Assembly (NCBI RefSeq): GCF_025961475.1
Contig: NZ_JAOQNS010000019.1
Coordinates: 1 to 59,677 of the forward strand
Source of the DNA: Rhodobium gokarnense
Lineage (GTDB): Bacteria; Pseudomonadota; Alphaproteobacteria; Rhizobiales; Rhodobiaceae
DNA: 59,677 nucleotides
Reading direction: 5' to 3'
How positions within the stretch are numbered: the first letter of the stretch is position 1; the number at the start of each line of letters is the position of its first letter. A model generated the notes under the pieces. That model had not been told where the DNA came from. It did not search any database and saw only the letters and a list, made by a program, of their open reading frames with translations. The translations under genes and the position numbers were made by a program. Below, piece by piece: positions 1-10,334 of the stretch.

Positions 1-37
1 TCCGTTCGATCGTCCGGTCATAGCTGTTGTCGCGCAT
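1..37 (-). CDS. 5' end of an unidentified gene running off the left edge
   Basis: An ATG on the minus strand at 37-35 is preceded by a strong ribosome binding site (GAAAGGAG, 43-50 region) and opens a frame reading MRDNSYDRTIER before the window ends. Only 12 codons are visible, so the product cannot be named. It lies downstream of kbl on the same strand. Threonine dehydrogenase (tdh) is a frequent neighbour of kbl, but the visible residues do not resemble the start of Tdh as I know it. Confidence 0.45.
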   Translation of the reverse strand, partial: MRDNSYDRTIER

Positions 38-57
38 GGGTCGCTCCTTTCCGCGAT

Positions 58-182
58 CCCATCACCGAATATCTGAACTCGCACAATTGCGAGCGAGCGA
101 AGCGAGCGCGGCAATCCAGGGCCGCGCGTTCCGAGCAAACTGCTCTGGATCGCCGCGTCGCCTGCGGCTCCTCGCGATGACG
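58..182. repeat. Intergenic palindromic repeat, left-end copy
   Basis: Between the left-edge gene and kbl lies a two-arm element: 58-119 ends in GCAATCCAG, and after a short spacer 144-182 reads CTGGATCGCC...CGATGACG. The same family, built on CTGGATTGC and CGCAATGACG arms, occurs at 28894-28983 and at 59587-59640. The 58-119 arm is an inverted, near-identical copy of 59587-59640, including the flanking CCCATCACCGAA sequence. It is probably a dispersed non-coding palindromic repeat that folds as a hairpin at gene ends. Confidence 0.7.
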
Positions 183-214
183 CGAGAGGAGGCGTGGTTG
201 TCCTATTCATATCG

Positions 215-1417
215 TTACAGGATGCCGAGGTCGGTGCCGACGGCGATGAAGGCCTCAAGGGCGGTGTCGATGTCGGCGTCGCTGAGCGCGGCCGACATCT
301 GGGTGCGGATCCGGGCCTTGCCCTTCGGCACCACCGGATAGAAGAAGCCGGTGACGTAGATGCCCCGCTCGTCGAGCGCCGCCGCCATCTTCTGGGAAAG
401 CGCCGCATCGCCGAGCATCACCGGGATGATCGGCGTCTCGCCCGGCAGGAGGTCGAAACCGGCCTCCGTCAGCCCGGCCCGGAAGCGCTTCGTGTGCCGG
501 GCAAGGGTCGCGCGCCGGTCGTCGGCGGCTTCCGCGATGTCGATGGCCTTCAGCGATCCGGCGGTGACGGCAGGCGCGAGACTGTTGGAAAAGAGATAGG
601 GCCGCGCCCGCTGGCGCAACAGGTCGATGACGGGCTTGCTTGCTGCAACGAAGCCGCCCATGGCGCCGCCGAGTGTTTTGCCGAAGGTGCCGGTGACGAT
701 GTCGACCTTGTCACCAGCCCCGGTCAGCGCCGGCGTGCCGCGGCCCTTCTCGCCCAGGTGCCCGGTGGCGTGGCAGTCGTCGACCAGGACGAGCGCGCCG
801 TAGCGCTCGGCAAGGTCGCAGATGGCGGGAAGGTTCGCGACGGCGCCATCCATGGAAAAGACGCCGTCCGTGGCGATGAGCTTGAACCGTGCCCCGTCCG
901 CATCGGCGGCCTTGAGCTGGTCCTCCAGGGCATCCATGTCGCCGTTCGCAAAGCGGTAGCGCTTGGCCTTGGAGAGCCGCACGCCGTCGATGATCGAGGC
1001 GTGGTTGAGGGAATCGGAGACGATCGCATCGGCGTCGGTGAGGAGCGGCTCGAACACCCCGCCATTGGCATCGAAGCAGGCGGCAAAGAGGATCGCATCC
1101 TCCTTGCCGAGATAGCGCGCGATCCGCTCCTCGAGCTGACGGTGCAGGGTCTGTGTGCCGCAGATGAAGCGCACGGACGCCATGCCGAAGCCGAACTCGT
1201 CGAGCGCCTGCTTGGCCGCAGCGACGATCTCGGGATGGTTGGCAAGTCCCAGATAGTTGTTGGCGCAGAGATTGATGACCTCGCGTTTGCCCCCATCGGA
1301 GGCGATGTCGATGCGGCCGCCCTGCGGTCCGGCGATCAGCCGCTCGCGCTTGTAGAGTCCGGCCTCCTCGATCTCCTCAAGGGTGTTTTTGAGGTGGGCC
1401 GTGAAATCGTCCGACAT
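215..1417 (-). CDS. kbl: Glycine C-acetyltransferase (2-amino-3-ketobutyrate CoA ligase)
   Basis: Cytoplasmic PLP enzyme that splits 2-amino-3-ketobutyrate with CoA to glycine and acetyl-CoA, the second step of threonine breakdown through threonine dehydrogenase. The 400-residue product matches the usual family length (about 398). It shows the alpha-oxoamine synthase features: VDDCHATG near 212-218 and the PLP-lysine motif [12 protein letters not shown] with Lys247. I start at ATG 1417 because GGAG lies six bases upstream; the frame continues six codons further but without a better site. An XRE-cupin regulator lies 92 bp upstream on the same strand and may control it. No tdh is visible; it may lie beyond the left edge. 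Confidence 0.93.
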   Translation of the reverse strand: MSDDFTAHLKNTLEEIEEAGLYKRERLIAGPQGGRIDIASDGGKREVINLCANNYLGLANHPEIVAAAKQALDEFGFGMASVRFICGTQTLHRQLEERIARYLGKEDAILFAACFDANGGVFEPLLTDADAIVSDSLNHASIIDGVRLSKAKRYRFANGDMDALEDQLKAADADGARFKLIATDGVFSMDGAVANLPAICDLAERYGALVLVDDCHATGHLGEKGRGTPALTGAGDKVDIVTGTFGKTLGGAMGGFVAASKPVIDLLRQRARPYLFSNSLAPAVTAGSLKAIDIAEAADDRRATLARHTKRFRAGLTEAGFDLLPGETPIIPVMLGDAALSQKMAAALDERGIYVTGFFYPVVPKGKARIRTQMSAALSDADIDTALEAFIAVGTDLGIL

Positions 1418-1509
1418 ATCGATCTCCATGTTCAATATAATGGATAATCTATCATTCCGGACGTCGTCAAGCGGGAAATCAGCGGTTGCGGCCGAAAGGC
1501 CGGGCGGCG

Positions 1510-2070
1510 TCAGCGATAGGCGACCACCAGAAGCGCCCGTGCCGCCGCGTCGCCCCGGTTGGCGATGCTGTGCGCTGTGTCGGCCGGATAGCGCGCCGTG
1601 TCGCCGGCATGGGCCCGTTCGCTGGCGCCGCCGCTCGTCACCGTGAGGGCGCCCTCATAGACCGTCAGATGCTCGGTCGCGCCGTGAGTATGGGCGCTGC
1701 TGTCGAGGATGCCGCCGGGCTCGACGGTCAGCTCGTACCATTCGGTCATGCCGGCCATCTGCGGCGGGCTGAAGATACGCAGGCGGCACTGCCCGTCCGG
1801 GCTGCGCATTTCCGGGATGGCATGCGGCGAGACGATCTCGATGGTGCCGCCGGTGCCGGCCGGCACCGCGCCGTCGACGAGGTCGGCCAGTTCGATGCCG
1901 AGGGCCCGGGTCAGGCTCCAAAGGACGGCGAAGGTCGGGTTGGCCTGGCCGCGCTCGATCTGCGACAGCATCGACTTGGAAACGCTCGATCGCTCCGCAA
2001 GCTGTCCCAGCGTCAGGCCCTCGGCCTTGCGGCGGCGTTGCAGGACAGGTCCGATCTCCGGTGTCGACAT
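1510..2070 (-). CDS. XRE-family transcriptional regulator with C-terminal cupin domain
   Basis: The 186-residue protein has an N-terminal helix-turn-helix at about residues 10-65 ([23 protein letters not shown] is its core region) and a C-terminal cupin barrel at about 110-180 with histidine-containing motifs ([14 protein letters not shown]). Proteins of this design usually sense a small metabolite in the cupin and regulate a neighbouring catabolic or export gene. It sits between an MFS transporter and kbl, all on the minus strand, so the likely targets are these neighbours. A dyad AAATCC-N8-GGATTT lies 20-39 bp ahead of the start and could be its own operator. The ligand is unknown. Confidence 0.85.
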   Translation of the reverse strand: MSTPEIGPVLQRRRKAEGLTLGQLAERSSVSKSMLSQIERGQANPTFAVLWSLTRALGIELADLVDGAVPAGTGGTIEIVSPHAIPEMRSPDGQCRLRIFSPPQMAGMTEWYELTVEPGGILDSSAHTHGATEHLTVYEGALTVTSGGASERAHAGDTARYPADTAHSIANRGDAAARALLVVAYR

Positions 2071-2089
2071 GGGGCATTTGTATCCGAAA

Positions 2090-2109
2090 AAATCCAGTAT
2101 ATCGGATTT
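2090..2109. promoter_or_regulatory. Inverted repeat, candidate operator of the XRE-cupin regulator
   Basis: Perfect 6-bp arms AAATCC and GGATTT are separated by eight bases, and an overlapping dyad ATCCGA/TCGGAT spans 2082-2107. The site is in the short AT-rich gap between the MFS gene and the regulator start at 2070. The position fits autoregulation; binding is inferred only. Confidence 0.4.
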
Positions 2110-2161
2110 CTATCACGCGACATGCCGGTCGTGCAATTGCCGCCCGGTCCGAGTGACTGGT

Positions 2162-3313
2162 TCAGAGCTTCTTGATGGCATAGGCCATCGCGCCTGCGAC
2201 CACGAGGGCGGCGGAGGCGGCGGCAGACGGAATGAGGAAGCTGCCGGTGGCATCGAAGAGGGTGCCGGCAAAGGCCGGGCCGACGATCTGGCCGAGGCCG
2301 AAGGAGGCGGTCATCAGGGCCAGCATCCGTTCCGCATCGCCGCTGGAGAGCCGCCGTCCGGCGGAAATGCCGAGCGCGACGATGCCCATGAAGGTGCCGC
2401 CGAAGAGGATGGCGGCAATGAGGATCGCCGGCGGGGTCAGCACCGTGACGCTGACGATGACCGCCAGCGCCTCGATCAGGCAGGCCGCCGCGAAGGCGGC
2501 AAGGTCGCCGATCCGTCTCGCCACCATGCTCCAGATGGCGATGGAGGGCGCGGCCGCGAGTCCGACGACGAGCCAGATCGCCGGCTCCAGCGGCGCGATG
2601 TCGGGCGCATCGCGGACGATGGCGACGAGGAAGGTCGCGGTGATGACGTAGCCGAAGCCGTAGAGCCCGTAGGCGGCAATGAGGATGGAAAGTCCCGGGT
2701 TGCACCCGCCGTCGCGCCTGACCGGGGCCGACGGCGCCGTTTTTCGCTCCGGGATGAGGAAGGCAACGGCGACGAGGGCGACGGCGGTGACGGCAGCGCT
2801 CGCCCACCAAAGGGCCTGCCAGTCGGCGCCCCCGACCACCATTAGCGCCATCAGCGCGGCCGATCCGGCAATGCCGAGGCCGACACCGGCAAAATGCACG
2901 GAGGCGAGCCCGGCGCGGCCGGCCCGCGCAAGGCGGTCGAGGACGAGGGCGGAGGAATAGACCAGCACGAAGGCACTGGCGACGCCGCCGACAAAGCGCA
3001 GGATGAGGAAGGCGGCGAGCGACTCGGTGACGCCCATCAGGCCGGTGGTGACGGCGCTGAGGGCGAGGCCGCCGAGGAACCAGCCGCGCCGCGAACCCTT
3101 GATGATCGGCGTTGCGGCAAGCAGCGCGCCGAGGAGATAGCCGGCATAGTTGGAGGAGGCGACGAGGCCCGCCGCGCTCTTGGAGAGCCCGAGGGCGGAG
3201 ACCATAACCGGCAGGATCGGCGTATAGACGAAACGGCCAACGCCCATTGCGGCCGCCAGCGCGATGAGCCCGCCGATGGCGAGCCTCAGGGGGTGGTTAC
3301 GATCTTCGGTCAC
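2162..3313 (-). CDS. YbfB/YjiJ-family MFS transporter
   Basis: Integral membrane protein of about 383 residues with roughly twelve hydrophobic segments, starting LAIGGLIALAAAMGVGRFVYTPILP, a sequence typical of the YbfB/YjiJ branch of the major facilitator superfamily. Substrates of this branch are largely unknown; family members are usually drug or metabolite exporters. I prefer the GTG at 3313 (reading VTEDRNHPL) because the membrane helix follows directly; a TTG at 3358 would add 15 residues. It precedes the XRE-cupin regulator by 91 bp on the same strand, so the pair is probably co-transcribed or jointly controlled. Confidence 0.82.
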   Translation of the reverse strand: MTEDRNHPLRLAIGGLIALAAAMGVGRFVYTPILPVMVSALGLSKSAAGLVASSNYAGYLLGALLAATPIIKGSRRGWFLGGLALSAVTTGLMGVTESLAAFLILRFVGGVASAFVLVYSSALVLDRLARAGRAGLASVHFAGVGLGIAGSAALMALMVVGGADWQALWWASAAVTAVALVAVAFLIPERKTAPSAPVRRDGGCNPGLSILIAAYGLYGFGYVITATFLVAIVRDAPDIAPLEPAIWLVVGLAAAPSIAIWSMVARRIGDLAAFAAACLIEALAVIVSVTVLTPPAILIAAILFGGTFMGIVALGISAGRRLSSGDAERMLALMTASFGLGQIVGPAFAGTLFDATGSFLIPSAAASAALVVAGAMAYAIKKL

Positions 3314-3398
3314 TCCGAAGCATTGCCGCGGCGCCGACGGCCGATCAAGCAGATTCAACCGCCGGCGCTATCGCAATCGTACTTCGCGCTTCCCGCGA

Positions 3399-4391
<993 letters not shown>

Positions 4392-4620
4392 GGTCTGACC
4401 TTTCTGAAAAAGCGAGCTGGAAGAAGTCCGGCGGCGCCGCATGTGAGGAGCGGCCGGCACGCCGGTGCGTTGGCGGGAATTTTAGCGAAAGGTTGCGAAC
4501 GGAGCGAGGGCGACGCGCGGACTGTATACGCCTATTTGGGGCAATCTGTTCTGAAATTTTGACTAGGGCTAGAATCGTTTTGCGCCGTAGCGCCGGAAAA
4601 CCCTGCTGCAGCGCAAAATT

Positions 4621-5076
4621 TCAGTCGCGGCCCGTGGAGCCGAAGCCGCCGGCGCCGCGCACTGTGGCCTCCAGATCCAGGGCCGGCTGAAAGTCCGCCT
4701 GCAGCACCGGCGCCAGCACCATCTGGGCAATGCGCTCGCCGCGGCGGATGGTGAAGGGGGCCTCGCCGTGATTGATCAGGATCACGCCGATCTCGCCGCG
4801 ATAGTCCGCATCGATGGTGCCGGGGGAATTGAGGACGGTGACGCCGTGCTTCAGGGCAAGGCCGGAGCGCGGCCGCACCTGCGCCTCCGTGCCCGAGGGG
4901 AGGGCAATGGCGATGCCGGTGGGGATCAGGGCGCGGGCGCCGGGGGCGAGCGTCACAGGCGCGTCCTCGGCAACGGCGGCAAGGAGGTCGAGGCCGGCGG
5001 CGTCCGCGCTCTGATAGGCCGGCAGCGGCAGGCCGGCGCCGTGCGGGAGCTGTTTGACGGAAACGCGCGCGGTCAC
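4621..5076 (-). CDS. dut: Deoxyuridine 5'-triphosphate nucleotidohydrolase (dUTPase)
   Basis: Hydrolyses dUTP to dUMP and pyrophosphate, keeping uracil out of DNA and supplying dTMP synthesis. The 151-residue trimeric-type enzyme shows all five motifs in order: [40 protein letters not shown] and the C-terminal [10 protein letters not shown] arm. It starts with GTG at 5076, which overlaps the coaBC stop codon (GTGA), so the two are translationally coupled. The long open frame upstream of this GTG is a shadow of coaBC and not part of the protein. The coaBC-dut order is common in proteobacteria. Confidence 0.93.
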   Translation of the reverse strand: MTARVSVKQLPHGAGLPLPAYQSADAAGLDLLAAVAEDAPVTLAPGARALIPTGIAIALPSGTEAQVRPRSGLALKHGVTVLNSPGTIDADYRGEIGVILINHGEAPFTIRRGERIAQMVLAPVLQADFQPALDLEATVRGAGGFGSTGRD

Positions 5077-6293
5077 GATGCGTCGGCCTTCGAAAGAGCC
5101 TCGGCGATCGCGGCCACGAGCCGGGCCGCGACGTCGCCCTTGGAGAGCGTCGGCCAGTCCTCGACGCCGTCCGCCCGGACGATGCGCACGGTGTTGGCGT
5201 CGCCCCCCATGACGCCGGTGGCCGGCGACACGTCGTTGGCGACGATCCAGTCGGCGCCCTTGCGGGTCAGCTTGCCCGTGGCGTTGGCGATGAGGTCGTT
5301 GGTCTCGGCCGCAAAGCCGACGACGAGGCGCGGCCGCAGCGTTTCGTGCCGGCCGATGGTGGCGAGGATGTCGGGGTTTTCGACGAGGGTGAGGGCAGGC
5401 GGGCCGCTCCCCGGCGTCTTCTTCATCTTCGCGGTGGTCTCCGTGGCCGGGCGCCAGTCGGCAACGGCGGCGGCCATGACCGCGACGTCGGCGGGAAGGG
5501 CGGCCTCCACGGCCGCAAGCATCTGCCGCGCGGTCTCCACATGGACGGTTCTGACGCCGGCCGGATCGCCGAGCGAAACCGGCCCCGAAACAAGGGTCAC
5601 CTCGGCGCCGGCAGCGGCAGCGGCAGCGGCAATCGCATGACCCTGCTTGCCGGAGGAGCGGTTGGCGAGGAACCGGACGGGATCGATCGGCTCCACGGTT
5701 GGCCCGGATGTGACGACCACCTTGCGGCCCGAGAGCGGCTTGGCGGCCCCGTCGAAATGGGCTTCGACAGCGGCAACGATTTCCATCGGCTCGGCCATCC
5801 GGCCGGTGCCGGCCTCGCCGCTCTCGGCCATCTCGCCGACGGCAGGGCCGACGAAGGCAATGCCGTCGCCGCGGAGCGTCGCGACGTTCCTCTGCGTTGC
5901 CGGATGCGCCCACATCATCGGGTTCATGGCCGGCGCGGCAAGGACCGGCGTGTCGGTGGCAAGGAGCACGGTGGAGGCGAGGTCGTTTGCGATCCCGTTC
6001 GCCATCCTGGCGAGAAGATCGGCGGTCGCCGGCGCGACGACGATGAGGTCGGCTTCCCGCGACAGGCGGATATGGCCGATGTCGTGCTCATCGTCGCGGT
6101 CGAAGAGGTCGGTGAAGACCCGGTCGCCGGAGATCGCGGAAAAACTCATCGGCGTGACGAACTCGGTCGCCGCCGCCGTCATGACGACCCGCACGGACGC
6201 GCCGCGCTCGCGCAGACGCCTGACGAGGTCGAGGCTCTTATAGGCGGCGATGCCGCCGCTGACGATGAGGAGAATGCGCCGGGAGTGCAGCAT
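5073..6293 (-). CDS. coaBC: Bifunctional phosphopantothenoylcysteine decarboxylase / phosphopantothenate-cysteine ligase
   Basis: Catalyses two consecutive steps of coenzyme A biosynthesis: ligation of cysteine to 4'-phosphopantothenate and FMN-dependent decarboxylation to 4'-phosphopantetheine. The N-terminal half is the flavoprotein CoaC domain ([15 protein letters not shown] at the start, substrate motif PAMNPMMW near 115). The C-terminal half is CoaB ([20 protein letters not shown] near 195-215, and AAVADWRP). The 406 residues are the usual length for the fused enzyme. It is followed with a 4-base overlap by dut. Confidence 0.95.
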   Translation of the reverse strand: MLHSRRILLIVSGGIAAYKSLDLVRRLRERGASVRVVMTAAATEFVTPMSFSAISGDRVFTDLFDRDDEHDIGHIRLSREADLIVVAPATADLLARMANGIANDLASTVLLATDTPVLAAPAMNPMMWAHPATQRNVATLRGDGIAFVGPAVGEMAESGEAGTGRMAEPMEIVAAVEAHFDGAAKPLSGRKVVVTSGPTVEPIDPVRFLANRSSGKQGHAIAAAAAAAGAEVTLVSGPVSLGDPAGVRTVHVETARQMLAAVEAALPADVAVMAAAVADWRPATETTAKMKKTPGSGPPALTLVENPDILATIGRHETLRPRLVVGFAAETNDLIANATGKLTRKGADWIVANDVSPATGVMGGDANTVRIVRADGVEDWPTLSKGDVAARLVAAIAEALSKADAS

Positions 6294-6312
6294 GGGAGGT
6301 ATTCGCTCGCCC

Positions 6313-6337
6313 GCGCCCGGAAAAGGGCTCCGGGCGC
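6313..6337 (-). terminator. Perfect hairpin downstream of the LpoA-like gene
   Basis: Nine-base arms GCGCCCGGA and TCCGGGCGC with a seven-base loop lie just past the stop of the LpoA-like gene and before coaBC. There is no T-run after the stem on the minus strand, so it may be an RNA 3' stabiliser or a weak terminator rather than a classical one. Confidence 0.35.
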
Positions 6338-6359
6338 TCCTGTCGTGGGAAGGACGGTC

Positions 6360-7571
6360 CTAGTAGCCGGCGGAGAACGATTTCGGCGCCGGATCGATCT
6401 CGCGGGGCTGGCCGCCCGCGACCTCATAGACCGCAAGGCCGCGCTCGTTGGTGCCGTCGCGGCGGAAGCGGAACACGCCGTCGATGCCGAGGAAGCCGTC
6501 CGGATTGGTCAGGATGTCCTCGGAGAACCGGCGCGCGCCCGCGCTGCGGACAAGGCCCGCGGCAAGGATCGTCGCGTCATAGGCAAGCGTTCCGGTCCGC
6601 GGCGGGCTGACGCCATAGGCCGCCTGGTAGCGGCTCGCGAACTTCTGGTAGCCGGCCTTGTCGGTGCCGGGGAACCAGCCGCCGCGCAGCGACGAATCGG
6701 CAAGGATCGCCGGATTGTCCCACTGGCTGGTGCCGAGCATCTGGACGGTCTGGCTGGTCACGCCCTTCTGGGCGAGGACGCCGGCGATGATCCGCGCCGC
6801 GCCGCCGCCATCCGGAATGAACACCGCATCGATCTGCGGGCCGAGGGTGGCGATCGCCTCGGCCTTGGCGCGGATGTCGGCCTCCGTGCCGTCATAGCGC
6901 TCGATGCCGAGGACGCGGACGCCGAACTGGCCGGCATACTGCCGGAACGAGGCCTCGACCACCTGGCCGTAGGCGTTGCTCGGCACGATCGCGGCGAACG
7001 ACTTCTTGCCCCGCTTGGAGGCGAAGGAGACGATCCGGCGCACGTCGTTCTGCGGCAGGAAGGAAAGCAGGTAGACGCCGCGCGCAGCAACGCTGGAATT
7101 GCTCGAAAAGGCAACGACCGGAACGCCCGAGGAGCGCGCCGCGCTGGCAGCGCCGCCGACGGCCGGGGCGAACACCGGGCCGATGATCAGTTCGGCACCT
7201 TCCGCGATCGCCGCCTGGGCGGCCGCCTTGCCGCCTTCCGACGAGCCGTTGGTGTCCTTGACCAGGAGCTGGATGTCGCCGCCCTGGAAGTCGTTGATCG
7301 CAAGCTCTGCGGAGTTGCGGAACAGCCGTGCGACGGAACTGGCATCGCCCCCGGCCGAGTTCGGCAACAGCAGGCCGACCCGCACGGAGCCGGAGCCGAT
7401 GGTCTCGCCGCTCGGCGCCACCGGACCTGACGAGCGCGACGGGCCGCTGCCCCAGCCGGAAAAGCCGCCGCCACCGCCGCATGCGGCAACGGCGAGCACG
7501 GCTGCAACGACGGCGCCACGCTTTAGATTGCCCATGGAAAGTGAGGCAAAAAGACGGTTTACTCGATACAC
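6360..7571 (-). CDS. LpoA-like penicillin-binding-protein activator lipoprotein (periplasmic-binding fold)
   Basis: Predicted outer-membrane lipoprotein of about 403 residues. A signal peptide ends in a lipobox AVAAC followed by a glycine-rich linker. The mature part is a type-1 periplasmic-binding fold (VGLLLPNSAGGDASSVARLF..., ELIIGPVFAP, PVVAFSSN, AIVPSNAYGQ). The GTG at 7571 has GGAGG five bases upstream and is a better start than ATG 7535 inside the signal sequence, which lacks a ribosome binding site. It lies divergently next to rsmI-yraN-gshB, as in many alphaproteobacteria and as LpoA/YraM does beside yraL/yraN in enterobacteria. A role in activating peptidoglycan synthases is by analogy only; amino-acid binding is the alternative. 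Confidence 0.8.
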   Translation of the reverse strand: MYRVNRLFASLSMGNLKRGAVVAAVLAVAACGGGGGFSGWGSGPSRSSGPVAPSGETIGSGSVRVGLLLPNSAGGDASSVARLFRNSAELAINDFQGGDIQLLVKDTNGSSEGGKAAAQAAIAEGAELIIGPVFAPAVGGAASAARSSGVPVVAFSSNSSVAARGVYLLSFLPQNDVRRIVSFASKRGKKSFAAIVPSNAYGQVVEASFRQYAGQFGVRVLGIERYDGTEADIRAKAEAIATLGPQIDAVFIPDGGGAARIIAGVLAQKGVTSQTVQMLGTSQWDNPAILADSSLRGGWFPGTDKAGYQKFASRYQAAYGVSPPRTGTLAYDATILAAGLVRSAGARRFSEDILTNPDGFLGIDGVFRFRRDGTNERGLAVYEVAGGQPREIDPAPKSFSAGY

Positions 7572-7906
7572 CCTAGCCTCCCCTGCCGCATGAGGATGCA
7601 ATCTGGAAATTGTTCCGACCCCATCCGGCATACTGAACGCCTTGTCTGACCATGTCAAAGGACATTGGCCGGTCCTAAATTCTTTGCCGAGGCCGGTTTT
7701 TCTGAAGTTTGCCTTCCAAAAGACCGGTCTCGTCTTGCCCGCCGGAGCGGGCGTCCGGGCCGTCAAGGGTCGCAGTCCCCGCGCGCCCCGTTTCGACCTG
7801 CCGTGGGGTCCCTGCAAGGCAACCCTCTGGGCATCGGCCCTGTCCTTAGCATAAGTTCCAATAATTAAGACAATTTATAGCCTTGCCATAAAGGAACCGG
7901 AAAACG
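7572..7906. promoter_or_regulatory. Divergent intergenic region between the LpoA-like gene and rsmI
   Basis: These 335 bases hold the promoters of both divergent units. The right part (about 7850-7890) is AT-rich, with an AAGGA ribosome binding site for rsmI. A short hairpin, GCCCGC-CGGA-GCGGGC at 7737-7752, is visible without a T-run. I see no gene here; the short frames present are not supported. Confidence 0.5.
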
Positions 7907-8830
7907 ATGGCTTCCCCGACCCCGAAGGACGCGCCGCGCGCCTTTGCCGTCTTCGGCGCTTCCGTTGCCGCGCCGCGCCTGGAGCCGGGGCTCTATGTGG
8001 TCTCCACCCCCATCGGCAATCTCGGCGACATCACCCTGCGGGCCCTGCAGACCCTGGCCGCCGCCGACGTCATCGCCTGCGAGGACACCCGGGTCTCGCG
8101 CGTCCTCACCAACCACTTTGCCATCGCCACGCGGCTCCTTGCCTACCACGACCACAACGCGGAAAAGCAGCGCCCGAAACTGTTGCAGATGCTGGCCGAC
8201 GGCGCTGCGGTGGCGCTCATTTCCGATGCCGGCACGCCGCTGATTTCCGATCCCGGCCTGAAGCTCGTCGCGGAGGCCCTCGATGCCGGCCACAGGGTGG
8301 TGCCGATCCCCGGTGCCTCGGCGCTCCTTGCCGCAACGGTCGCCGCCGGCCTTGCCACCGACACGGTGCTCTTTGCCGGCTTCCTTCCCAACAAGGGTGG
8401 CCCGCGCAAGCGGCGCATCGAGGTGCTGGCCGGCATTCCGGCAAGCCTCGTTTTTTATGAGTCGCCGAATCGCCTTGCCGCGGGGCTGAAGGACCTGGCC
8501 GAGGTGCTCGGCGCCGACCGGCCTGCAGCCGTCGCGCGCGAACTGACTAAAAAATTCGAGACCGTGCGGCGGGGCACCCTCGGGAGCCTTACTGAGGCCT
8601 ATGCCGGCGAATCGGTGAAAGGCGAGATCGTCATCGTCGTCGGCCCGCCCGAGGAGGTCGCCGAGACGGAGATCGACATCGACGCCGCCCTTGCCGAGGC
8701 CCTGTCGCGCAGCGGCGCCTCGGCCGCCGCCGGCGAGGTGGCCAAGGCCACCGGCCGCGACCGGCGCACGCTCTACAAGCGCGCCGTGGAACTTAAGAAT
8801 GCTGCGGCCGTGGGGGAGGGCGGGTCGTGA
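7907..8830 (+). CDS. rsmI: 16S rRNA (cytidine-1402-2'-O)-methyltransferase
   Basis: SAM-dependent tetrapyrrole-methylase-fold enzyme that 2'-O-methylates C1402 in the 30S decoding centre. The 307-residue protein shows YVVSTPIGNLGDITLRAL, the EDTR motif, AYHDHN, ISDAGTPLISDPG and the GFLPNK segment typical of RsmI/YraL. A C-terminal helical tail ends in TGRDRRTLYKRAVELK. It begins an operon with yraN, whose GTG start overlaps its stop codon (GTGA). Confidence 0.95.
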   Translation: MASPTPKDAPRAFAVFGASVAAPRLEPGLYVVSTPIGNLGDITLRALQTLAAADVIACEDTRVSRVLTNHFAIATRLLAYHDHNAEKQRPKLLQMLADGAAVALISDAGTPLISDPGLKLVAEALDAGHRVVPIPGASALLAATVAAGLATDTVLFAGFLPNKGGPRKRRIEVLAGIPASLVFYESPNRLAAGLKDLAEVLGADRPAAVARELTKKFETVRRGTLGSLTEAYAGESVKGEIVIVVGPPEEVAETEIDIDAALAEALSRSGASAAAGEVAKATGRDRRTLYKRAVELKNAAAVGEGGS

Positions 8831-9207
8831 CGTCGGAGGCAAAAGAAACCGGCAAGCGCCGCGCCGCGTTCCGCCGCGGGCTCTCTGCCGAGGCCGTCGC
8901 CGCCATGTTCCTGCGCCTCAAGGGCTACCGCATCCTCGCCCGCCGCTTCCGTTCCGGCCGCGGCGAGATCGACCTGATCGCCAGGCGCGGCGACGTCGTT
9001 GCCTTCGTCGAGGTCAAGGCACGCAAAACGGAAGCGGCCGCCATCGAGGCGGTCGATGCCCGCACCCGCGCCCGCATCGAGGCCGCCGCCAATGCCTGGA
9101 TCGCCCGCCAGCCGGCAAACCCTGAAGCGACCTATCGCTTCGACGTGGTGCTCATCGTGCCGGGGCGCCTGCCGGTCCATCTCGCGAGCGCCTTCGAAGG
9201 CGCCTGA
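8827..9207 (+). CDS. YraN-family (UPF0102) nuclease-fold protein
   Basis: The 126-residue protein belongs to UPF0102, which has the PD-(D/E)XK nuclease fold. The core is visible as RSGRGEIDLIARRGDVVAFVEVKAR around residues 40-65, with the conserved Glu, Asp and the EVK triad. Function is not firmly established; the conserved position beside rsmI suggests a role in RNA or DNA processing. The GTG start overlaps the rsmI stop, so translation is coupled. gshB follows after 96 bp. Confidence 0.85.
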   Translation: MTSEAKETGKRRAAFRRGLSAEAVAAMFLRLKGYRILARRFRSGRGEIDLIARRGDVVAFVEVKARKTEAAAIEAVDARTRARIEAAANAWIARQPANPEATYRFDVVLIVPGRLPVHLASAFEGA

Positions 9208-9303
9208 CGGCCGGACAGGGCAGGCATGCGGCCATGGACAAACGGGCCGCAAGCGCACATATCAACGAACGACTGACTGCCCTCCCCAGGAGCTTTCCGA
9301 AAA

Positions 9304-10245
9304 ATGCCGCTCACCGTCGCCTTCCAGATGGATCACATCTCCGGCATCAAGATCGCCGGCGATTCCACCTTCGCCCTGATGCTGGAGGCCGAGGCCCGCG
9401 GCCATCGCCTCTATCACTACACGGTCGACAGCATGGCCATGTGGGACGGCAAGGTGACGGCGGTGGCCGAGCCGGTCTCGGTGCGCGATGTCGCCGGCGA
9501 CCACTACACGCTGGGCGCCGGCGAGCGCGTGGAACTGTCGTCCTTCGACGTCATCCACATGCGCCAGGACCCGCCCTTCGACCTTGCCTATATCTCCGCC
9601 ACCCACATGTTGGAGCGCATCCACCCGGAAACGCTCGTCGTCAACGATCCGGTCGAGGTCCGCAATGCGCCCGAAAAGCTGTTCGTCGTCGATTTCGCCG
9701 ACCTGATGCCGCCGACGCTGATCACCCGCGACCGCGGCGCCATCAAGGCGTTCCGCGAGGAGCACGGCGAGGTCGTCATCAAGCCGCTCTACGGCCATGG
9801 CGGCAACGCCGTCTTCCGGCTCCATCCCGACGACCAGAATTACGGCTCGCTGATCAGCCTTTTCGAGGGCCTTTATCCGGAGCCCTGGGTGATCCAGCGC
9901 TACCTCACCGAGGTCCGCGCCGGCGACAAGCGCATCCTCCTCGTCGACGGCGAATTCGCCGGCGCCGTCAACCGCATCCCGGCCGCCGACGACCTGCGCT
10001 CCAACATGGTGCAGGGCGGCCAGGCGGCGGCCACCGAGCTGACGCCGCGCGAGCGCGAGATCTGCGAGCGCCTTGGCCCGGAACTGAAGAAGCGCGGCCT
10101 CATCTTCGTCGGCATCGACGTCATCGGCGATTACCTGACGGAGATCAACGTTACCTCCCCGACGGGCATCCGCTCGGTGCAAAAACTCTCCGGCATCGAC
10201 GTCGCCGCCAAGATCTGGGATTCCATAGAGAAACGCCGCGGCTGA
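9304..10245 (+). CDS. gshB: Glutathione synthetase
   Basis: ATP-grasp ligase that joins gamma-glutamylcysteine and glycine to make glutathione. The 313-residue length fits the bacterial GshB family. Recognisable segments are FQMDHI near the start, [16 protein letters not shown] (ATP-binding loop, about 158-173), [18 protein letters not shown] and the C-terminal [20 protein letters not shown] metal-binding region. It is the third gene of the rsmI-yraN-gshB unit and is followed by a clear intrinsic terminator. Confidence 0.95.
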   Translation: MPLTVAFQMDHISGIKIAGDSTFALMLEAEARGHRLYHYTVDSMAMWDGKVTAVAEPVSVRDVAGDHYTLGAGERVELSSFDVIHMRQDPPFDLAYISATHMLERIHPETLVVNDPVEVRNAPEKLFVVDFADLMPPTLITRDRGAIKAFREEHGEVVIKPLYGHGGNAVFRLHPDDQNYGSLISLFEGLYPEPWVIQRYLTEVRAGDKRILLVDGEFAGAVNRIPAADDLRSNMVQGGQAAATELTPREREICERLGPELKKRGLIFVGIDVIGDYLTEINVTSPTGIRSVQKLSGIDVAAKIWDSIEKRRG

Positions 10246-10300
10246 CGCGGTTCCGATAGACTGCAGTCCGGACAGATTGAATCCCGTTTATTCCGCGAAT

Positions 10301-10325
10301 CCGATTCTTCGGAAATCGGCTTTTT
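10301..10325 (+). terminator. Intrinsic terminator after gshB
   Basis: Stem CCGATT/AATCGG around a CTTCGGA loop, followed by C and five T residues at 10321-10325. It closes the rsmI-yraN-gshB unit and also separates it from the convergent AEC transporter gene. Confidence 0.75.
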
Positions 10326-10334
10326 GCGCCGCGC

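Noticed and set aside
4621-5913. 430-codon frame containing dut at its end, suggesting a long N-terminal extension
   Set aside because: The upstream part overlaps coaBC in another frame and is Arg-rich; the GTG at 5076 overlapping the coaBC stop gives a normal-length dUTPase.
5346-7430. 694-codon open frame on the plus strand across coaBC and the LpoA-like gene
   Set aside because: It spans two convincing minus-strand genes and reads as low-complexity Arg/Gly/Asp sequence.
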